17,112 nucleotides of DNA from positions 1 through 17,112 of the forward strand of contig JNEM01008825.1 of NCBI GenBank assembly GCA_000697335.1, in the 5' to 3' direction. Shown piece by piece: positions 11,361-17,112 of this stretch. The DNA comes from Conidiobolus incongruus B7586 (Eukaryota > Entomophthoromycota > Entomophthoromycetes > Entomophthorales > Conidiobolaceae). Within the stretch, counting starts at the first letter, position 1; every line of letters begins with the position of its first letter. The notes under the pieces are model-generated. The model did not search any database, was not told the DNA's origin, and worked only from the letters and a program-made list of their open reading frames with translations. Position numbers and translations under genes: made by a program.

Positions 11361-11384
11361 ATGGGAAATTTTTTAATATCTTAT
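11361..11384 (+). repeat. Left terminal inverted repeat of the mariner
   Basis: ATGGGAAATTTTTTAATATC pairs with the reverse complement of 12612-12635 with a one-base length difference and a few mismatches. It is preceded by the TA target dinucleotide. Confidence 0.8.
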
Positions 11385-11639
11385 TTTTCAAACCTATTAT
11401 TAGTATGAAATAAATAAATATATACAAAGTTAATAGGAAATTATATATACTTAAAATATATATATATATATATATAATAATTTTTTTGATTAAAAAACTT
11501 ATTTTTTACCATTAGTTGTTTAATTTAATCATATTTAAACTAAATAATAATTATCAAAATTTTTTAACTATAATATTAATAAAGCTTAAACATAAGCTTT
11601 TTAAAATTATTTACAATTCATAAATAGTGTGTGATAATG

Positions 11640-12560
11640 AAATATTATTTAAATTAACAATTTATTGCTAGGAAAATTACTTTAAACAAAGAGAGAAACT
11701 ATCCAAAACTTACCAAAATCTAGAAGACTAACTTTAATTATCACTTTTTCAATTATTAATAAAGTGAAAAAATATATTAGAAAGCACTTTTTTATTTCAG
11801 CTAGAGAATTATCTAAGCACTTCTTTATTAGTTTTTTAAGATTTTTATATATTTCAAAGTTTAAGCTCAAATTAATAAATAAAAATTTAAAATGGGTATC
11901 TTATAATTTAAATAAAGCTTAGAATAAAGCTAGAGTAGTTATTATTAAACAAATCTTACTAAAATATTACTAGAAGCTTAAACTTTTACAATAAATAATT
12001 GCAATTGATGAATCTTAAATCCTTATATATAATCCTTTACCAAAACATAAATCAAGATGCTAGATTAAGCAAAAATTAACCCCCTCCACAAATCACTTTA
12101 AATAATATTTTCTTAATAAGCAAATGTTAATTATTGTAATAGATTATAGTGATATATGTTACTCTAATTTAGTTTTTAAACAAAAATTAATTAATAGTAA
12201 ACTTTATAATGCTTTTTTAAATAAAATTATTTCTAATTGGTGTTTTTAATATAATTTAAGAAGATCTATTATTTTGCATAATAATTGCAATATATATAAA
12301 TCTAAAGCTATAAAAAACTTTCTAATTAAAAATAATTGGAAAGAACTACTATATCTAGTATACTCCTTAGATTATAACTAATGTGATTATAATTGCTTTA
12401 AATAATTAAAAAACCAGCTTATAAGAAAAAAAATTTTTCAAGACAATTTAATTGGTTTGTACAATATCCAATTTCAGTCCTTAATAAAAAGAATTATTTT
12501 TTAGGTATGATATCTTTACCAAAAGTATAGCAAAAATTATTAATAATAAAAGAAACTATT
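11640..12560 (+). pseudogene. Mariner transposase pseudogene (D34D class)
   Basis: The first part carries helix-turn-helix remnants (SARELSKHF-like at about 11798-11825) and a KWVSYNLN segment near 11890-11915 matching the family's WVPHxL linker. The first catalytic Asp is at 12007-12009 in IAIDES. At 12271-12285 the frame reads I-L-H-N-N, where the family has I-L-H-H/x-D-N: the second catalytic Asp is Asn at 12280-12282. The third Asp is intact at 12385-12387 in the Y-S-L-D...C-D-Y segment that matches YSPDLxPCDY. The spacing from second to third position is exactly 34 residues, the mariner signature. All three blocks share one frame, and in-frame stops stand at expected Trp and Gln/Pro positions, such as TAA after DES at 12016. 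The C-terminal end has a LKNQLIRKKIFQDN segment (about 12405-12446) matching LK..LRGxRF. The start is uncertain. It is dead by RIP, not by deletion. Confidence 0.88.
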
Positions 12561-12611
12561 AAATTTATATTATATATTATTTTTATATATTATATATTAA
12601 ATATTTATTTA

Positions 12612-12635
12612 TTTTAAATTACAAAAAATTCCCAT
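12612..12635 (-). repeat. Right terminal inverted repeat of the mariner
   Basis: This is the partner of 11361-11384 and ends in AAAAAATTCCCAT directly before TA at 12636-12637. Confidence 0.8.
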
Positions 12636-15299
12636 TATTAAAAATACAGAGTAATAGAATTAATAAAGTTATAACCTTTATTTTGTTTATATAATAATAA
12701 ATTAAAAAGTAACATTTAAATTTATTAAACTAAAGAGGAATATAATTTATAAAGCTTAAACTTTGATTTTACTCTTTTATAATAAAAATCATTAATAAAA
12801 GAATTTCAATAATTTTGAATTATTTAAATTTTTCATATATTAATTATAGAACTTTCTCACTGTTTAAAATTAAATAAGGTTTTTTAAAATTGTTAATAAA
12901 AATTTTTTTGATCTTGTTAATAAAATTTAAATTAATAACTCTTTTATTATTATCAAAATTTTATTTATTTACTAACTTCAAATATAGAGCAATTCTTAAA
13001 TAGATATTTTTTAAAAGTATAACCACTAATCTTATTTAATTATAGTTTTTGAATTTGTTAGTATTAGGATAACTTTTATTATTATAAGATTTATCCTAAT
13101 GTTATTTTTAAAATTAAATCTTATAATAATTGTTTTTGAATCTTTTTTAATATATTAAATCTCTGGTGATTTATATTTTTCTTAAAATATTATAACTATT
13201 ATTTGTTCAACTCATTCTTTAGTTATTTCTTGTTATTGATTTTTAATTTATATAAACCAATATAAATTCTTAATGACAATTTTATCAACTATATTTAAAG
13301 GATATTATATTTTAAATTCAACATATTTTTAAAGACTCTTACAACTTTATCCTTAGTTAAATTTAGCTTACTTTGTGTTTTCCATTTCTTTTAAGTTTTT
13401 TTTCAGTTTTTTTATTAATTTTTCTTTTTGTAAATTTAACAATCTATTATAATATTCTACAAATATTGAAATATTTGTCAAAATTTCCTTAGTTTGTTTT
13501 TGATTTACTTATTAATTTTATTAAGATTTATTATATTTAAAATAGCTAATGGTATAGTTTTTAGATTAATTACAAATATTGATTTATTTTTTAAGTTATT
13601 AAAAGAAATCAATTTTTAGTTAATTGTGTTTTTATTTATAATTGCTATATATGTCTTCAGAAGATTAATTATACTAGAAGACCTAATAGATTTCTTTAAT
13701 TTAGTTTTTTTTATTTTTTATTTTTTCTTTATAACTTTTTTCTTAAATTTAACTATTATAGTTTATTTGATCTATACTATTATTTTGTGCATTTCCTTTA
13801 ACATTTCTTATTTATATTCAAGATCCATTTTGTTTTTATTATTGAAATTTAAACCACTAATGTTTTATTTAAAGTTATTACATTCTTCAAGATTTTTCTT
13901 ATTTCTAATTAAAACTATTATTAATATTTAATATTAATCAAAATTATTCTTATTATCATTAATTTAAAATAATTTTATCTCTTAACCATCTATTATATTT
14001 AATTATTAGTTATAATTCTAATTTATATATATTATTATCATTAGAGAATATTCAACCATTATATAATCATAATATATATAATATAGTTAACTACAATTAT
14101 TATTTCTTAACTTAATACTATTATATCTATTATAATTAGTGATATTATTTTAATTATGTCTGGTAAATATTACGTGATTTATATTACTTTTGTAATAACT
14201 TAAGATATTTTTTTCTTTAGTATTCAAATCTTTTTAATCTTTTTTTAGCAAACCATACCTATTTTTATTTAGTTACAACTTTTTCCGATTTATAAATTTT
14301 TTGCATTAGTTTTTCTAATAATTAATCTATAATACTTTTATAAAAATGGTTTAAGAATCAATTTATATCTTTTTTAATCTTTGAAAAAATAATTATAGAA
14401 ATATTAATAAAATTTAAGTTATTATAATCTCTAAATCTTATAATTATTATATTTACAAAACCACTTACAAATTTATTCAAGCTTATCTTTAATTTATTTA
14501 AATTGGAACTTAAATTTCTCTAATAGTTAAACTTAAATTACTTAATAAATTCTTATTTCAATATCTTTTATATTTTGATCATTATAATATTAGGTAATTA
14601 TATCTACATCTTAAAATTATTAGTTATAACTAATTTAAGACCTTAAACTATTCTTGTTAAATTAACTTGATTTATTTATATAATATTTTTAAATTTTTTA
14701 CTATAAAATTTATAATTGTTATTATTTTTAAAATTTACAATATCTCTTTTAAAATCTTTTATAATTTCTAATAGTTTTGCAATTTTGTATTTTATTATAG
14801 ATTAATCTATATAATTAGTATTCAAAATATTATCTTTTAAAATAAATTAATTTTGATACATATTTGATTCTCTTAACTTTTTTAAATTTTTTAAATATAT
14901 TTCTTTTGAATATATTGATCTTTTTTCTTTAATTTGTTCTTTATATTCTTCTTTTTTTTATTTACTCTTTTTATTAAAATCTTTATTCTTTCAAATAAAT
15001 GATTAATTGTCTTAATGTTAATTTGATAATAATATGCAAAGACTTTAATCTTGCAAATCAAGTGATTTAAATATTAAATGAAACTAGTTTTGATTTTAAT
15101 TTTTTTTAATTTTTTTCTCCTATAATGTTCTTCATATTTTTTTAAATTTTTTTCTTGTTTTGAAATATAATAATGATAATATATTAAGATATATAAATTA
15201 TAATTCTTTTTTATAATTAATAACCTTAATATAGTTATAATATTTAAATTAATATTCTCTTATAAAATCTAATATTTATCTTATTTCTCAAATACTTAA
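12636..15299 (-). pseudogene. Outer gypsy: probable gag and protease region, fossil
   Basis: The part of the outer element between its 5' LTR and the mariner insertion, where gag should lie on the minus strand. Read that way, about 15100-14850 is rich in Lys, Asn and Glu codons, as in the coiled N-terminal part of some gypsy gag proteins. I could not find a zinc knuckle or major capsid homology by eye. The open stretch on the opposite strand at 13626-13931 encodes only Phe, Leu and Ile-rich sequence and looks like chance. Confidence 0.45.
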
Positions 15300-15655
15300 T
15301 ATTATTCTTTATTTTAAATTTTATAAACAAAAATTATAATATGAATTATATTTAAAATAAAATGAAATAAATTATTTACTAATCTTACTCTTTAACATAT
15401 TAAGGCTATAGATTTAAAAACATATTATTAAGATATTTTAACAGAATATTCAAAAGAAAATTTCTTTATCTTTACTACTATTGGGTTTAAATAGCTTAAT
15501 TAATGAGTAATATATGATTTGGATAAAATCTAATGAAGAAAACAAAAAGAACAAAAAATATTCTTTAATTATAAACTAATAACACTAGCTTAAATTAAAA
15601 ATAATATTAGTTTACCTATTAAACTAAAATGGATGGTTAATTTTAATATATAATA
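15300..15655 (-). repeat. 5' LTR of the outer gypsy element
   Basis: It pairs with 2185-2521 as a direct repeat. The strongest blocks are TATTCTTTAATTATAAACTA (15560-15579) and AATAATATTAGTTT (15600-15613). The end at 15655 reads TATAATA where the other copy has TACAACA, two C-to-T changes in CA context. The left boundary is approximate because similarity decays. Confidence 0.75.
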
Positions 15656-15833
15656 AAATATAAAATATCAATAATTATAATTCTATATACTTAAAATATA
15701 AATTTAATCATTTAATCCAAATATAATAGTAAAATATAAATAAAAATAAAATTAAATTTGTATTACTTAAATTATAATATAAATAACATAATAAATTTTA
15801 TAATATAATGTATAAATTTCTTAATTTTCATAT
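15656..15833. other. AT-rich DNA right of the outer element
   Basis: No coding stretch or repeat is recognised here. It separates the outer LTR from the palindrome and the C/T-rich segment that follow. Confidence 0.5.
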
Positions 15834-15883
15834 TTAACTATCTTATAATATAAATTTTAATTTATATTATAATAAGTTAGATA
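15834..15883. repeat. Short palindrome beside the LTR-like segment
   Basis: TTAACTATCTTATAATATAA at the left is matched in reverse complement by the right half ending in AAGTTAGATAA. The arms are about 24 bp with almost no loop. It overlaps the proposed start of the LTR-like segment and could form a cruciform or hairpin. Confidence 0.65.
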
Positions 15884-16183
15884 ACTCTCCTCCTATATAA
15901 TATGCTTATTTCAACTGAATATAAGGGTCAATCTCCCTTTCATATGACCAACCACTTCAATTTTTATCTTTTAAACAAATAATAATATAACTCTCCAAAA
16001 GACTCCAGAAATCTATTACTCTATTCACTATATATATAACCCAGAAAATAAAGCTATTAAATACAAACAAAGTTTGATTTAGGTTCTCCCAACTATTTGG
16101 CTTAAATTAATAAACCCTTTACCTCCTTAATCTTTACCTGGAATTCCCTAGAACTTTCTTTTTTACTTATACAATTCTTGACA
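15873..16183 (+). repeat. LTR-like C/T-rich segment, possible solo LTR (fossil)
   Basis: This stretch stands out by its higher G+C and many C/T runs. It has the layout of a fungal gypsy LTR: CTCTCCTCC near the start (15885-15893), a TATA-like ACTATATATATAACCCAG (about 16027-16044), AATAAAG just after it, a CTCCC-rich stretch, and an end in TTCTTGACA at 16175-16183. The stretch CCCTTTACCTCCTTAATC (about 16114-16131) is reminiscent of the end of the inner element's LTR but not clearly homologous. No second copy lies in the window and I found no matching 5 bp flanks. It could also be the 5' LTR of an element that continues beyond the window. Confidence 0.45.
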
Positions 16184-17112
16184 TAGCTTTTCCAAAATAT
16201 GTTAATATTATTATTTAAATTAATTTTAAAATTATTAGAACTTGAAAAATTAGTATTGTATTTAAATATAACCTATTTATTTTTTTTATCTTTAATAATT
16301 ACTAAATAAAAAATTTATTTCAAATAACCATTACCAATCACATTTAAGTTATTTTTTGCTTAAGGTTAAAAATATGCTTTTATAATACCATATAGCTCAA
16401 AATAATTACTATTCTATAATTTATTATATATATTAGTTATGATTGAACTTCCATTAATATATTTAGAATAAAGTTAGTTTTTTTAACACTATATAAAAAT
16501 AATAAATATCAATTATATAGTTAAATAACAAATTACGTTATAATATTGATAAAATTGAAAATCACCTCTTAAGTGTAATACTTAAATCTTTCTTATTATG
16601 CTTTTCGGCAAGGAATTGGATTATATTAAATCAAATTTTTGCTTAATATTAATTTTACTGACCAAAAAATATCATATTTTAATCATAGCAATTCCTTATA
16701 ATTAAAATTTTAATTATAATAAATATAATCATTTAAATATTATAAATTAATCTGATTCCCTGGTATTTGATAATATAAATAAATTTCGTATTAATTATTT
16801 ATTATAAGTAAATGATACATTTAATAAATTAAAAATATATTTTAAAAATTAAAATATTTAAATTCAAATTAAATAAAAAATTAGTATTATTATTTTATTC
16901 ACAATTTTGCAATAAATTATAATAAATTATAATTAATTCTTAATATCAAATTTGAATTGTAAATCAAAAATATTATAAATTAAAAAAAATAACTCTTTGT
17001 CTAATTAGATTAGAATTATAAAATATAAAAATCTACTATTTTGATTAAAAATATATAACTATCCAAAATTATAATTTATAAAGTTATATTTGTATAATAA
17101 ATTAATATTTAA
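16184..17112. other. AT-rich DNA without a recognisable gene
   Basis: I see no convincing coding similarity on either strand. The only structure noted is an inverted repeat pair at 16609-16631 and 16678-16699 around AAGGAATTG. If the LTR-like segment to the left is a 5' LTR, this could be degraded interior sequence. Confidence 0.45.
16609..16699. repeat. Short inverted repeat pair
   Basis: CAAGGAATTGGATTATATTA at 16609-16628 is answered by the reverse complement of AATCATAGCAATTCCTTAT near 16681-16699, with a spacer of about 50 bp. The exact core is AAGGAATTG; the rest matches with gaps. It could be a small MITE-like remnant or chance in AT-rich DNA. Confidence 0.3.

Larger units (their letters stand above)
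11361..12635 (+). mobile_element. Mariner DNA transposon, near full length, RIP-degraded
   Basis: A 1275 bp element, the usual mariner size (about 1.3 kb). Its ends are inverted: ATGGGAAATTTTTTAAT at the left and, in reverse complement, ATGGGAATTTTTTGTAAT at the right. TA dinucleotides flank both ends, at 11359-11360 and 12636-12637, as expected for mariner target duplication. One transposase gene fills the plus strand. The element lies inside the outer gypsy retrotransposon and so arrived later. Whether it came before or after the inner gypsy cannot be told, because they do not overlap. Confidence 0.88.
2185..15655 (-). mobile_element. Outer Ty3/gypsy LTR retrotransposon (fossil), host of two insertions
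   Basis: Direct repeats at 2185-2521 and about 15300-15655 are its LTRs. The interior carries reverse transcriptase (RT) and integrase remnants on the minus strand, in the Ty3/gypsy order RT then integrase. The LTR begins, on the minus strand, with TGTTGTATTTT at 2521. A purine-rich tract lies just ahead of it (rc of 2522-2536), as for a polypurine tract before the 3' LTR. The flanking 5-mers TAATA (2180-2184) and AAATA (15656-15660) differ at one base and may be the target duplication. A plus-strand gypsy element (4755-10536) and a mariner (11361-12635) lie inside it; removing both leaves about 6.4 kb. It is broken by dozens of changes. It is the oldest element of the nest, but RIP has changed its sequence, so LTR divergence cannot date it. 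Confidence 0.8.

Noticed and set aside
11682-11870. Open reading frame of 62 codons on the minus strand
   Set aside because: It is antisense to the N-terminal part of the mariner transposase pseudogene, whose plus-strand reading is the meaningful one.
13626-13931. Open reading frame of 101 codons on the plus strand, rich in Phe, Leu and Ile, looking like a membrane protein
   Set aside because: It lies antisense to the outer gypsy's probable gag region in T-rich DNA, where TTT, TTA and ATT codons give Phe/Leu/Ile by composition alone. No ribosome or promoter context and no recognisable family.
2185-15655. A single giant element, such as a Polinton or Starship, bounded by the 13 kb-spaced repeats
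   Set aside because: The interior splits cleanly into two gypsy elements and a mariner. The repeats are LTRs in direct orientation with a TG start, and no DNA polymerase B, capsid or tyrosine recombinase gene is seen.
1-17112. CRISPR array, tRNA, rRNA or a novel defence or biosynthetic system
   Set aside because: I saw no regularly spaced repeats, no tRNA-like B-box or cloverleaf with adequate G+C, and no uninterrupted gene of meaningful length on either strand.
1-17112. Mitochondrial DNA as the source of the low G+C
   Set aside because: No mitochondrial protein, rRNA or tRNA is seen, and nested LTR retrotransposons with transition-type decay are a nuclear feature.

Overview
This is a window of extremely AT-rich DNA (about 15% G+C in the lines I counted, a little higher in a few islands) that holds no intact host gene. 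The lesions I can read in recognisable transposases are C-to-T and G-to-A changes: Gln codons become TAA, Trp codons become TAG or TAA, and Asp or Glu become Asn or Lys. With the excess of TA and scarcity of CG and CA dinucleotides, this is the signature of repeat-induced point mutation (RIP). It suggests an AT-isochore or heterochromatin block of a filamentous ascomycete (Pezizomycotina). The organism is inferred; I see no diagnostic host gene.

Layout. 1-318 is featureless. 319-1506 is a near-complete Tc1-like DNA transposon on the minus strand, with terminal inverted repeats and TA duplications. 1507-2184 is featureless. 2185-15655 is one old Ty3/gypsy-type LTR retrotransposon on the minus strand (the host element), with LTRs at 2185-2521 and about 15300-15655. 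Two later insertions split it. A second Ty3/gypsy retrotransposon of the chromodomain-bearing class lies on the plus strand at 4755-10536, inside the host element's reverse transcriptase. A mariner (D34D) DNA transposon lies on the plus strand at 11361-12635. Without these two insertions the host element would be about 6.4 kb, a normal size for the family. 15656-17112 is mostly blank AT-rich DNA but holds a C/T-rich LTR-like segment at about 15873-16183 and a palindrome beside it.

The elements do not form a working system. They are layers of a transposon graveyard: the minus-strand gypsy landed first, the plus-strand gypsy and the mariner landed in it, and RIP then degraded everything. The two DNA transposases still show their DDE/DDD spacing. 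The LTR elements are fossils with dozens of breaks each.

The most unusual structure is a fold-back of about 144 bp made from the terminal part of the inner element's LTR. It is present only in the 3' LTR (9970-10113) and makes the two LTRs unequal in length. I found no tRNA, rRNA, CRISPR array or credible new protein-coding system. Long open stretches, such as the one at 13626-13931, look like chance frames in AT-rich DNA.
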